From Candidatus Marithrix sp. Canyon 246 (GTDB taxonomy: Bacteria; Pseudomonadota; Gammaproteobacteria; Beggiatoales; Beggiatoaceae), in contig NZ_MCBX01000011.1 in assembly GCF_001723685.1 (NCBI RefSeq), forward strand, positions 24,798 through 88,797: DNA of 64,000 nt, given 5' to 3'. Both the position numbers and the translations under genes were made by a program. Below the pieces are notes generated by a model. It did not search any database. It saw only the letters and a list, made by a program, of their open reading frames with translations, and was not told the origin of the DNA. This document shows positions 44,321 to 52,376 of the stretch, piece by piece (position 1 is the stretch's first letter; each line of letters begins with the position of its first letter).

Positions 44321-45139
44321 ATGAAAAACTTGAATTTTTTGCATGGTATTGATGATGATTTAAAACAATCATTAATAAAACATTTACGCGATCTTTGGAC
44401 ACATACTTCAACTGCAATTGAAGGTAATACATTATCTTTAGGTGAGACTGCTTTTGTTATTGAAGAAGGTTTAACTGTTTCAGGAAAATCTCTAAAAGAT
44501 CATGAAGAAGTTGTTGGATATGCAATTGCTATTGAGCTAATTTTTAGTTATATTACTCGTAATAGCCAATTCACAAAAGAAGATTTATTTGCTTTACATA
44601 AAGCAGTTCAAACAGAACGAGTATATGATATTTATAAACCTGTTGGAAACTGGAAACGTGAAGCTAATGGAACTAATGTTATAACAGACAATCAAGAACA
44701 GATATTTTTAGAATATGCTGCACCAAATGCTGTTCCAGCATTGATGGATAATTGGTTTGACATTCTTAATAGTTTTTTAAAAGAAAAATTAACTATGGAT
44801 CACGCACTTAGTGCATATGTTTACATTCATGTATCCTTTGTTAGAATTCATCCATTTTTTGATGCTAATGGACGTATTGCAAGATTAGTTGCCAACCTTC
44901 CAATTATAAAATCTGGTTTGCCCCCAATTATAATACCAACAGAAAAACGCAGAGAATATATACGATTATTATCAAAATATGAGTTAGCAGTTGGCGAACC
45001 GATGGTTGGGGAACCACTATTGCCAAACAGAGAACTTTTAGTTAATTTCATTAATTTCTGTAGAGATTCATGGAAGCAATCATTAGAACTAGTTGAAGCT
45101 GCTAGGAATACACAATTGATCAGAAATCAGCAAAGCTAA
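44321..45139 (+). CDS. Fic-domain adenylyltransferase, self-inhibited class
   Basis: 272 residues with a complete Fic core HPFFDANGRIAR, so the catalytic His, the Mg-binding Asp and the Arg set are all present, and an N-terminal inhibitory helix TSTAIEGNTL that fits (S/T)xxxE(G/N). Such class II Fic proteins AMPylate targets unless the Glu blocks ATP. A DUF4172-like or winged-helix C-terminus is not evident; the chain ends soon after the core (MVGEPLLPNRELLVNFINF). Located inside the insertion between kinase and regulator, thus probably acquired. Confidence 0.88.
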   Translation: MKNLNFLHGIDDDLKQSLIKHLRDLWTHTSTAIEGNTLSLGETAFVIEEGLTVSGKSLKDHEEVVGYAIAIELIFSYITRNSQFTKEDLFALHKAVQTERVYDIYKPVGNWKREANGTNVITDNQEQIFLEYAAPNAVPALMDNWFDILNSFLKEKLTMDHALSAYVYIHVSFVRIHPFFDANGRIARLVANLPIIKSGLPPIIIPTEKRREYIRLLSKYELAVGEPMVGEPLLPNRELLVNFINFCRDSWKQSLELVEAARNTQLIRNQQS

Positions 45140-45150
45140 CAAACCTTTGT

Positions 45151-45176
45151 ACCCGACATTTTTACATTATCGGGGT
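45151..45176. terminator. Hairpin between the convergent Fic and glutaminase genes
   Basis: ACCCGA and TCGGGGT flank CATTTTTACATTA, just after the Fic stop and overlapping the last codons of glsA. It could serve as a bidirectional terminator. Confidence 0.4.
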
Positions 45177-46204
45177 TTAACGGCGTAGGGATTGCCGCCG
45201 AGGGCATTGGAGATATCGGCGATTGCCTTCTGTGCACGCACGCTATTACCGGCTTCGTCCAGCGGCGGAGAAATCACGGCAATGCCGAATTTGCCGGGTG
45301 AAACAGCAATTAAGCCACCACCCACACCACTCTTCGCCGGCAGACCAGTCTGGTAAAGCCACTTACCGCTATCGTCATAAAGTCCAGCCGTGGCCATCAC
45401 TGCAAGAATTTCGGGTACGTGTTTTGTGCTGATCACTTGTTTGCCAGTCAGCGGATTTTTGCCACCATTGGCGAGGGTAGCTGCCATCGCAGCGAGGTCC
45501 TGAGTGTTGACTCCAACAGAACACTGCTTCGTATAAATGTCAGTGGCTTGCAGGGGATCGCCTTTGATATGCCCATATGCGAACATCAACATCGCCAACG
45601 CTTGGTTGCGTTGGTTAGTAGCAGCTTCTGACTTGTAGATATCTTCGAGCACTGTCAGCTTGCGGCCAGCGAAGTCACCATAGTAGGTGAGAATCTTGTT
45701 CCAGATATCGTCGTAACTACTACCCTTAACCATGCTCGTCGCGGTAATCGCACCCGGATTAACCATAGCGTTCATCTCCGAACCTTTATATTGTTCAATA
45801 GCGACGATTGAATTGAATACTTGGCCGGTGGCATCTACACCCATGTTGTTGTAAATAGCTTCGGGGCTGGATTCTTCCATAACTTTAGCCATGGTGAACA
45901 CTTTGGAAATAGACTGAATCGACACCTCAGTCTTGAGGTCTCCCGCAGTATACACTTTGCCATCGGTTGTGATTAATGCAATACCAAAAATCTTCGGATC
46001 AACCTTAGCCAAAGCTGGAATGTAATCGGCGTTGGCACCTTCCTTGATATTTTTATAATCATCATAAGCACGTTTGATTGCAGCTTTGATTTTGTACGGA
46101 TTCAGCGTGTCGGCGTAAGCTGATGTGCTAATGCTTACGACCAGAGCCAGTGCGGTGATAAAACTCATTATCAGATTGGTATTATGCCTATTATGTTGCA
46201 ACAT
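45167..46204 (-). CDS. glsA: Glutaminase A with signal peptide, high-GC
   Basis: 345 residues. Hydrolyses glutamine to glutamate and ammonia. Serine beta-lactamase-like fold with SIQSISKVFTMAK (catalytic Ser-x-x-Lys), NPGAITATSMV, NQRNQALAMLMFAYGH and SGVGGGLIAVSPG. A hydrophobic leader (MSFITALALVVSISTSAYA) suggests export to the periplasm, which is unusual for GlsA. The 3' two thirds are clearly more GC-rich than all neighbours (many GCC, CGG, GGC codons), a sign of recent horizontal transfer. It lies in the 2.3-kb insertion between the regulator and kinase genes. Confidence 0.93.
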   Translation of the reverse strand: MLQHNRHNTNLIMSFITALALVVSISTSAYADTLNPYKIKAAIKRAYDDYKNIKEGANADYIPALAKVDPKIFGIALITTDGKVYTAGDLKTEVSIQSISKVFTMAKVMEESSPEAIYNNMGVDATGQVFNSIVAIEQYKGSEMNAMVNPGAITATSMVKGSSYDDIWNKILTYYGDFAGRKLTVLEDIYKSEAATNQRNQALAMLMFAYGHIKGDPLQATDIYTKQCSVGVNTQDLAAMAATLANGGKNPLTGKQVISTKHVPEILAVMATAGLYDDSGKWLYQTGLPAKSGVGGGLIAVSPGKFGIAVISPPLDEAGNSVRAQKAIADISNALGGNPYAVKPR

Positions 46205-46291
46205 GAATGTTTCTCCTTAAGTATTTGAACGAAAACTGCACAACTTACAAAAATACCATTATATTTACATGAAGTCAATACTACATTTGAA

Positions 46292-46311
46292 GAATTCTTC
46301 ATTTTTTGACA
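46292..46311. repeat. 20-bp direct repeat, right side of the insertion
   Basis: Identical to 43997-44016. Here it contains the regulator's last codons and the TGA stop, followed by the relic of the kinase start (ATGAAGAATTC). Confidence 0.9.
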
Positions 46312-46958
46312 ATCATATAACCCAACCCTCGCACTGTTCTAATAAGATTTTTTCCCAGTTTTTTTCGTAGATGGTGAATATGCACTTCCACTGCATTACT
46401 TTCTACCATCTCATTCCAGCCATATAAGCTTTCTTCTAAGCGATTGCGCGATATAATTTTGCCTGTATTTTCTAATAAAATTTGTAATATTGCTAATTCG
46501 CGTGGTGATAAAATCACTGCTTTTCCATCTTTGATTAATGTTTGTGCTGCTGGATCAAGTTGCAAATTTTCATATACTATTAATGGGGTTGAACGTCCAC
46601 TATGGCGGCGTATTAAGGCTCGTAGGCGAGCGGTTAATTCATCTAAATCAAAGGGTTTTACTAAATAATCATCTGCACCATTGTCTAAACCAGTAATTTT
46701 ATCACTGATACTATCACGAGCTGTTAATATTATTACTGGTATATTATTATGACGCGATCTTAAATCTTTTAATATTTGTAAGCCATCTTTTTTTGGTAAA
46801 TTTAAATCTAAGATTAAAGCATCATAAGTTTCAATCTTAAGCGCATGTTCACCTGATTCTCCATCTTGTACCCAATCAACGGCATAATTTAGTTGTCTTA
46901 AAGCGGTTTGAATGCCATTACCTAAGAGTTTATCATCTTCTATTAATAATAATCGCAT
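46299..46958 (-). CDS. qseB: QseB/PmrA-like OmpR-family response regulator
   Basis: 219 residues: receiver domain with Asp51 (ALILDLNLPKKDG), acidic pair EDD, switch Thr (VIILTARD) and Lys (VKPFDL); then a winged-helix DNA-binding domain (LSPRELAILQILLENTG, EVHIHHLRKKLG, IRTVRGLGYM). Partner of the kinase at 42604, from which it has been separated by an insertion. The divergent promoter region towards the cytochrome gene has a matching direct-repeat box, so it probably controls both itself and that gene. Confidence 0.93.
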   Translation of the reverse strand: MRLLLIEDDKLLGNGIQTALRQLNYAVDWVQDGESGEHALKIETYDALILDLNLPKKDGLQILKDLRSRHNNIPVIILTARDSISDKITGLDNGADDYLVKPFDLDELTARLRALIRRHSGRSTPLIVYENLQLDPAAQTLIKDGKAVILSPRELAILQILLENTGKIISRNRLEESLYGWNEMVESNAVEVHIHHLRKKLGKNLIRTVRGLGYMIVKK

Positions 46959-46978
46959 GTTTTACCATATACAAGTTT

Positions 46979-47014
46979 ATTAAGTTTTTCTTAAGAATAA
47001 AACTTTACTATAAT
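46979..47014 (+). promoter_or_regulatory. PmrA/QseB-like box and -10 element before the cytochrome gene
   Basis: ATTAAG-TTTTT-CTTAAG at 46979-46995 is two hexamers at 11-bp spacing, the PmrA/QseB operator layout. A perfect TATAAT follows at 47009-47014, so the box covers the -35 position, as in promoters activated by OmpR-family regulators. The cytochrome ATG is 32 bases further on; the regulator gene starts 20 bases to the left in the other direction. Confidence 0.6.
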
Positions 47015-47046
47015 TAAATTATCATTAACCTAAGAGAAATTAAACT

Positions 47047-48996
47047 ATGAAAATTTTAACAATACTGTTATTACTCATTAGCCAATTGGCTTGGAGTAGT
47101 AATAAACTATATACAGTACCTGATGGTAATAAATTAATTTTAAAGGTCAAATTTAATACACCTGAAGTAGGTGATTTGTATGTTGCTAAGGCAGTTGATA
47201 ATAAAATTATTTTTTATAATCAAGCTGCTGGTTGGACAGAATCAAAAGTTGCCTTTATGACTAACCAGTCTTATCAAGGTGAATATACATTATTATCTAT
47301 TCATATTCCCGGTAATTATCAATTTTATCAAGTTGTTACCAGAGCAAATACTGATCCATTTAAAAGTGAAAATTGGATTGGTGGTTCAAATGGATTAAGT
47401 TCTCTGAGTGCTAGTTTGCCAGTTAATAATAATATTAAAGTATTAGCATTTAATGATTTAGGTATGCATTGTATGGATAAAGAATTTTCTATTTTTTCCA
47501 TACTGCCACCATTTAATGTAGTTAATGCACAGGTTCTAATTAAGGGTCGTGAACCACAACTACTAAATTCTGATCAAGTAGAATTGCGTTATTCTCCTGT
47601 AGCAGACGCTAATAATTCTATCAATAGCAATAGTATTGGCAAAACTGACTTTTGGAAATATGCTCCAAAATTGTTTGGTAAGGATTTGCAACCCGGAGAA
47701 GGTTTAACTGGTTTATATATGCCAGCTGATAATCCTAATCCACAAAAACTTCATTACAATAATAAACATGCTTGGTTTAGTGCTGAAGGTATTCCAATTA
47801 CTCCTATAGATGATAAGGGGCAAGTTAATCCTTATCCAATGTTACGTATTAATGCTCATGATAAACAAACTGGTGCATTATTAGCTGGAACAGATGTGGT
47901 TGTACCTGTATCTAGCGAAACCGATTGTCAAAATTGTCATGCTAGCGGCAAAATAGCAGCTAATGATCCAAATGTAGTTTGGGCTAATGATGGAGATTTA
48001 GAAGTTCAAACTAAGAAGAACGTCTTGATTTTGCATGATAAAGAACATAATACTGATTTAAAAAATCAAACTCCAGTATTATGTGCTAGTTGCCATTATT
48101 CTCTACCCCTAGATTTAGCTGGTGCTGGTCCTCAAGGTAAACAAAAAGAATTACCTACTAGTTCTCAAGTAATGCACCAATATCATGGTAAATTACGTGA
48201 TAAACAAGGAAATCTAATATTTCCTGATAATGCGTCAGTAGAAGAAACTTGTTATCAATGTCACCCCGGCAAAAAAACTCAATGCCAACGCGGTGCAATG
48301 AAAACAGAAGGTTTAGAATGTAATGCTTGTCATGGTGGTATGCAAGCTGTAGGTGGACAACGCCGCCCTTGGGTTGATTTACCAAAATGCCAATCTTGTC
48401 ATACAGGTGATGCGGTTAATCATTTAAATGAAGCAGGACTAGTATTTGGTAATGATAAATTCCGCTTAAAACAAACTTACAAAATAGGTGATCTTACAGC
48501 TTCACCATTGAATGCCATAAATAAACGCTTTGCAGAAAATGATAATACATTATATCGTAATAGTAAAGGACATGGCGGAATAGCTTGCGAAGGTTGTCAT
48601 GGTAGCCCTCATGCGATTTGGCCAAATGCAACTGCTAATGCCAATGACAACATAACTGCAAAACAATTACAAGGACATGTTGGTACTGTTATAGAATGCG
48701 ATACTTGTCATACTCCGGGCAGCTTGCCAATGACAACTAAAGGTCCACATGGTTTACATAATGTTAATGATCCACGTTGGGTAGATGAAGAACATGAAGA
48801 TTTTTATGAACGTAATCCGAATGGGTGTAAAGCATGTCATGGTACGGATCTAAAAGGAACTGACTTAGCAAAAGTAGCAGTAGATCGAAGCTTTAGAGTA
48901 GAAGGACGTACAGTGAATTTACCAAAAGGAAAAGAAGTAAGTTGTGATATATGCCATGCAATGCCCGGTTATGATGATCATGACGATGATGATTAA
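47047..48996 (+). CDS. Nine-haem periplasmic cytochrome c
   Basis: 649 residues with signal peptide MKILTILLLLISQLAWS and nine CXXCH haem sites (CQNCH, CASCH, CYQCH, CNACH, CQSCH, CEGCH, CDTCH, CKACH, CDICH), all in the C-terminal two thirds. The N-terminal third (to about 280) has no haem site and contains the block LAFNDLGMHCMDKEFSIFSI. Probably periplasmic electron transfer, perhaps in sulfur or nitrogen oxide metabolism; I cannot name the enzyme. Acidic tail DDHDDDD. A PmrA/QseB-like box and TATAAT precede it, and the two-component system is divergent. Confidence 0.85.
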   Translation: MKILTILLLLISQLAWSSNKLYTVPDGNKLILKVKFNTPEVGDLYVAKAVDNKIIFYNQAAGWTESKVAFMTNQSYQGEYTLLSIHIPGNYQFYQVVTRANTDPFKSENWIGGSNGLSSLSASLPVNNNIKVLAFNDLGMHCMDKEFSIFSILPPFNVVNAQVLIKGREPQLLNSDQVELRYSPVADANNSINSNSIGKTDFWKYAPKLFGKDLQPGEGLTGLYMPADNPNPQKLHYNNKHAWFSAEGIPITPIDDKGQVNPYPMLRINAHDKQTGALLAGTDVVVPVSSETDCQNCHASGKIAANDPNVVWANDGDLEVQTKKNVLILHDKEHNTDLKNQTPVLCASCHYSLPLDLAGAGPQGKQKELPTSSQVMHQYHGKLRDKQGNLIFPDNASVEETCYQCHPGKKTQCQRGAMKTEGLECNACHGGMQAVGGQRRPWVDLPKCQSCHTGDAVNHLNEAGLVFGNDKFRLKQTYKIGDLTASPLNAINKRFAENDNTLYRNSKGHGGIACEGCHGSPHAIWPNATANANDNITAKQLQGHVGTVIECDTCHTPGSLPMTTKGPHGLHNVNDPRWVDEEHEDFYERNPNGCKACHGTDLKGTDLAKVAVDRSFRVEGRTVNLPKGKEVSCDICHAMPGYDDHDDDD

Positions 48997-49082
48997 CATG
49001 TCTTAGTAAGACTACATTGGGTTAATGTGCCATGTTAAAATATGTTATAATTCACCAACAATACTTTAAAACTACTCCACTT

Positions 49083-49202
49083 GATAAAAAAGTTGGAAAA
49101 GAAGTGAATGAATTAGCACAATGGCGAACTGCTATGTAACCTGTATGGAAACAGTTTGAAGATGACATTGGTAAGGAAATAATTGAAGCCGCAATAGAGT
49201 AA
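49083..49202 (+). pseudogene. Duplicated 3' fragment of dctP
   Basis: The codons read KKVGKEVNELAQWRTAM, then an in-frame TAA in place of CAA, then PVWKQFEDDIGKEIIEAA. Compared with 42050-42240, about 100 bases are missing between two AATTAGC(T/A)CA repeats. It lies upstream of the copied HEPN gene, as in the parent locus. The ~85 bases between the cytochrome stop and this relic hold no gene. Confidence 0.9.
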
Positions 49203-49214
49203 TTTTATTAAATT

Positions 49215-49538
49215 ATGTTACAGACATTTAAAGCAAATTTAAAAGGTAATCAGTTAGAATAGTTGGATGATCAACCAATATCTATGTTTGATAAACCTAG
49301 ATCAGTTTATGTAGTTTTGCTTGAAGATTCTCAATTTAATGAAAAGACTCTGGCAGCATTGAAAGAAATTGAAAACGGAGGTGGAAAAGTTTTTGAAAAT
49401 GTTGAAGAACTATTTAAGGATTTAAATTATCATGGCTGTAGGGAATCTCATCTGGAACCTGATTGGTTATTGATTTACAAAACTGAAGAAATAGAATTAA
49501 CTTTAGTGCGAACTGGCTCACACTCTGAATTATTTTAA
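49215..49538 (+). pseudogene. Antitoxin joined in frame to a YafQ-like toxin tail
   Basis: ATG at 49215 starts MLQTFKANLKGNQLE, an in-frame TAG follows (probably from TGG), and the frame continues LDDQPISMFDKPRSVYVVLL to NGGGKVFENVEELFKDL, an antitoxin ending. With no stop it runs into HGCRESHLEPDWLLIYKTEE and VRTGSHSELF, the C-terminal half of YafQ/RelE-type mRNA interferases with its His and Asp active-site residues. The toxin's first half and its start are missing. So a deletion fused antitoxin to toxin and a nonsense change hit the front. It sits inside the dctP-HEPN duplication. Confidence 0.8.
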
Positions 49539-49588
49539 TTATAATTTTATCATCAGCCTAACTTGCCTTATACAGAAAGCGTGAGACA

Positions 49589-49993
49589 ATGTATCAAGAT
49601 AAATTAAAACAATTTAAAAACCTTGAAAATTTAGCTGGTAAAGCTTGGGAACATGCTGTAGCAATAGACGTATTAGCAACAACGGATATTAAAGATTGCT
49701 CAATAGAATGTTTTCATTACCAGCAAATGATGGAGTTGTTTTTTAAGCATATATTAGAAACCAAAAGTCAATTTGGAGCCTATAGTAAAAGCCATAAGTT
49801 GCAAAAACTATTAGAAGAAGTGATTGCAAATACACAGTTTAGAACAGATAAAACCAAATATTTTATGGCACTACAGGTTATTACTGTTTGTGCTGAATAA
49901 TATAGGTATAATTTTTTAATTGACTGTGAAGGATATAAGCAAAGTGTAATAATCTGCGATCAATTATTAGAAGAATTGATTAAATATAACTAG
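49589..49993 (+). pseudogene. Duplicate HEPN gene broken by a 15-bp insertion
   Basis: Nearly identical to 42248-42646 for 103 codons. An extra ATAATATAGGTATAA after GCTGA then brings in a TAA stop. The rest of the frame (FLIDCEGYKQSVIICDQLLE) continues unaltered to a TAG at 49991. The short 103-residue product might still be made but lacks the last helix. Confidence 0.85.
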
Positions 49994-49994
49994 A

Positions 49995-50034
49995 GCTGAC
50001 GAGTGGATACATAAATTAGTATCCTTTCGTCAGC
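49995..50034. repeat. Hairpin GCTGACGA-GGATAC ... GTATCC-TCGTCAGC
   Basis: Two stacked stems (GCTGACGA/TCGTCAGC and GGATAC/GTATCC) enclose a short AT loop, followed by CCTTT. It lies between the HEPN relic and the convergent antitoxin relic. The loop motif GCTGACGAG-GGA also occurs in the hairpin at 15475, hinting at a family. Confidence 0.65.
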
Positions 50035-50039
50035 CCTTT

Positions 50040-50327
50040 CTAGCATGGGTTTTTTATAGATAACTTTAGCCCCAATGCTTGAAGTACATGATAAATAGTA
50101 TCTAGTCATGGTTTGCCTGTTTCTGATAGTGATTTATACAAGCTTTCTCGACCAACATTAGCTTTTTTTGCTATCTCTGTCATACCTTGAGCTTTTGCTA
50201 CATGACCTAAAGCACGTTGAAAGCCTTCTATCCCGTTTTCATCAAGCATTATTTCGAGGTATTCTTTTATTGCTTCTGGGCTATCAAGGTATTTTGATAC
50301 ATCGAATTTTTTTGTATTTTTTATCAT
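50040..50327 (-). pseudogene. HigA-like addiction-module antitoxin with in-frame TGA
   Basis: MIKNTKKFDVSKYLDSPEAI ... ALGHVAKAQGMTEIAKKANVGRESLYKSLSETGKP is the HTH antitoxin of the HigA/TIGR02684 type. A TGA then interrupts and the frame continues LDTIYHVLQALGLKLSIKN, exactly the expected ending. The stop looks like CGA to TGA (Arg). The helix-turn-helix itself is intact, so the 73-residue product could still bind DNA. Confidence 0.85.
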
Positions 50328-50452
50328 AATTGATCCTCAATATCGGCTAGTATTGCCTTTGCTTTTTTTATGTCTTTTTTCTGGCTTGCTTTGTCTCCTC
50401 TTAGGTTATCCAGCCAACTATCAAATTCTGGAGTTGTTCTTATTTCATACAT
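50324..50452 (-). pseudogene. HigB-like toxin with internal in-frame deletion
   Basis: MYEIRTTPEFDSWLDNLR is the usual start of HigB/RelE-ParE toxins and GDKASQKKDIKKAKAILADI is their usual end, but the ~55 residues between, with the RNase core, are missing without a frame change. Its stop overlaps the antitoxin start (ATGA), the normal toxin-first arrangement. Only 42 residues remain, so the toxin is certainly inactive. The AT-rich gap from here to 50633 has no gene that I can support. Confidence 0.85.
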
Positions 50453-50633
50453 TAATATCGAATTATACCTTATCTAATGGGTTTTTCAATTTTATATAAA
50501 TGGAAATTTTGTCATTATACATATAATATCATTATAGTTGCCTTCAATAATAGCTTTATCTAATTTTTCTTTTAATTTGACATCATTTCTGATAGAATAT
50601 TTCTGTACGTAACAATCAATCAAGTAATAAAAA

Positions 50634-51839
50634 ATGAAACTAAAACTAATATTTATATTGGCATTAATATGCTTATCTAAACAAGCCTTAAGTTTTCCAT
50701 ATAGCCAAATTTATGTATTTGGAGATAGCTTATCTGATACTGGAAGATTATTTGAAGCAACGAGTTTACCACCAGAACCTTATTTTGAAGGACGTGTCAG
50801 TAATGGCACATTATGGATAGAAGAATTATCTGAAACTTTAAATTTAACATATAATCCAGATACTAATTTTGCTGTAGCTGGTGCCACTAGTGGAGCTATT
50901 AATGTAAATGGTGATGATTTAATAGGTGTACAGCAACAATTAGATAATTATTTGAATAATAATCCAATTGCTGATGCAGATGCGTTATATGTAGTTTGGG
51001 CGGGTGCGAATGATTTTAGTGAAAGTGTGCCTGATATAACTAAGTCTATTAGTAACATAGTTACAGTAGTGGGCAAGTTACGTCAACATGGTGCGAAACA
51101 TATATTAGTACCAAATTTACCTCCACTTGATAAAACTCCTAGAGCGATAACTGGCGGCACAAGTGCGCTTTTGGCTCCAGTTATTAGTGCTTTTAATCAA
51201 AACTTAGCTCAACAATTAGCAGCATTGGATGTAATTCAAGTTGATATACCAACAGCATTTGAAATATTTAAAACCCCGAAAGTGGTAACACCGCCACTAG
51301 GTAATCTGAAAAATATGACTGAAGCTTGCTTTGATTTCAAAACAATATGTGACAATCCAGATCAATATTTCTATTGGGATGACTTGCATCCAACTACAGT
51401 TGGGCATAAAGCAATAGCATTAGTATTTTTTGCTGCTATAGCAGAATCTGTTTATGTAGATTTTAGTAAAATTGATCCATCTGAACCCCATTTATTAGAA
51501 CTTCCTTTTATAGAAGTAACTGATGAAGCTGGTAAATTTTTAGCATTAGATGTAGGAATGTCGCGTAAACCAGATGATGCTGAACTTCAGTTCAGCGTCT
51601 TAGGTAGCGTTATACAAACTACAGTATCATTGCAAAATCTATTTACTTTTCCTAGTGGTCATAAATATCCTACTTTTAATAAAGCTACAGGTATTTTAGC
51701 AGTACCAATAGTACATATAGCTGAAGCGAATCCAACATTAACTTTTCTAATCGAATATAAAGCCAACTTCAAATTTTTACCAAATACATTAAACAATCCT
51801 TTCATGGCACCAACTTTTGAATTAGCTAGTGCTAAGTAA
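50634..51839 (+). CDS. Secreted GDSL/SGNH esterase
   Basis: 401 residues with signal peptide MKLKLIFILALICLSKQALS. SGNH blocks: FGDSLSDTG (Ser32 nucleophile), GANDF (block III Asn) and the Asp/His dyad in DDLHPTTVGHKA. The catalytic domain ends near residue 270, and the last ~130 residues (FIEVTDEAGKFLALDVGMSR ...) form an extra beta-rich domain that I do not recognise. Likely a periplasmic or extracellular lipase/phospholipase of the thermolabile-haemolysin group. Confidence 0.87.
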   Translation: MKLKLIFILALICLSKQALSFPYSQIYVFGDSLSDTGRLFEATSLPPEPYFEGRVSNGTLWIEELSETLNLTYNPDTNFAVAGATSGAINVNGDDLIGVQQQLDNYLNNNPIADADALYVVWAGANDFSESVPDITKSISNIVTVVGKLRQHGAKHILVPNLPPLDKTPRAITGGTSALLAPVISAFNQNLAQQLAALDVIQVDIPTAFEIFKTPKVVTPPLGNLKNMTEACFDFKTICDNPDQYFYWDDLHPTTVGHKAIALVFFAAIAESVYVDFSKIDPSEPHLLELPFIEVTDEAGKFLALDVGMSRKPDDAELQFSVLGSVIQTTVSLQNLFTFPSGHKYPTFNKATGILAVPIVHIAEANPTLTFLIEYKANFKFLPNTLNNPFMAPTFELASAK

Positions 51840-52265
51840 GCCCAGTTATAAGGAAATTCTAGGTTTTGCCATTCCATTAATGTTGGGTTTAATGACAATG
51901 GCATTAGTCACTGTCATTGACACAATATTTTGATAGCATGGATATTTTTTGTAGATATTATGCAAAGCAGCGTCGCTTTTATCGCAAAAGCTTTTGGTGT
52001 CAAAAAAATTCAACTATTTATATATCCAAGCATGGTCAATATTTGCAAATTTGGCACAATTAGAAGCAGAAGTAAATAATTATGCTTGGTTATATTTACA
52101 CATCAGAGTTTGGGATGCCGCTTTTTCTTTATTATTAATCTATAGGCAATTCTATCATTCCTATGATTGTTTCAATATTAATGTTTAAAGTAATGGCATT
52201 ATACCAAGTATTTGATGCAATAGCCATTATTTTACGCACTACACTAAGCGGAGCAGGAGATACTA
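51837..52265 (+). pseudogene. Relic of a MATE-family efflux transporter
   Basis: KPSYKEILGFAIPLMLGLMT to VIDTIF, then a TGA, corresponds to helix 1 of MATE/DinF proteins. A middle piece SVAFIAKAFG and YLHIRVWDAAFSLL follows in other frames, and YQVFDAIAIILRTTLSGAGD near 52200-52258 is the conserved C-terminal-half motif. About 430 bases remain of the usual ~1350, with several frameshifts and deletions. Confidence 0.75.
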
Positions 52266-52279
52266 CAGATACTGGCCAC

Positions 52280-52312
52280 AGACCTGACAGGTTTTTAAAA
52301 CCTGCCAGGTCT
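52280..52312. repeat. Palindromic repeat of the ACCTGACAGGT family, copy 3
   Basis: Arms AGACCTGACAGGTTTT and AAAACCTGCCAGGTCT with one mismatch. The bases before it (ACTGGCCACAG) resemble those before copy 1 (ATTGGCCTAAAG), so the repeat unit is longer than the palindrome itself. Confidence 0.8.
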
Positions 52313-52376
52313 AAAACCCCGTGTTTTCAAGTTGTTCAATAACTTTTGTACATATCCCATAATCCTAAAATTAAAT

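Noticed and set aside
50453..50633. Minus-strand peptide NDVKLKEKLDKAIIEGNYND as a gene relic
   Set aside because: It is short, has no start and no recognisable family; could be chance in AT-rich DNA.
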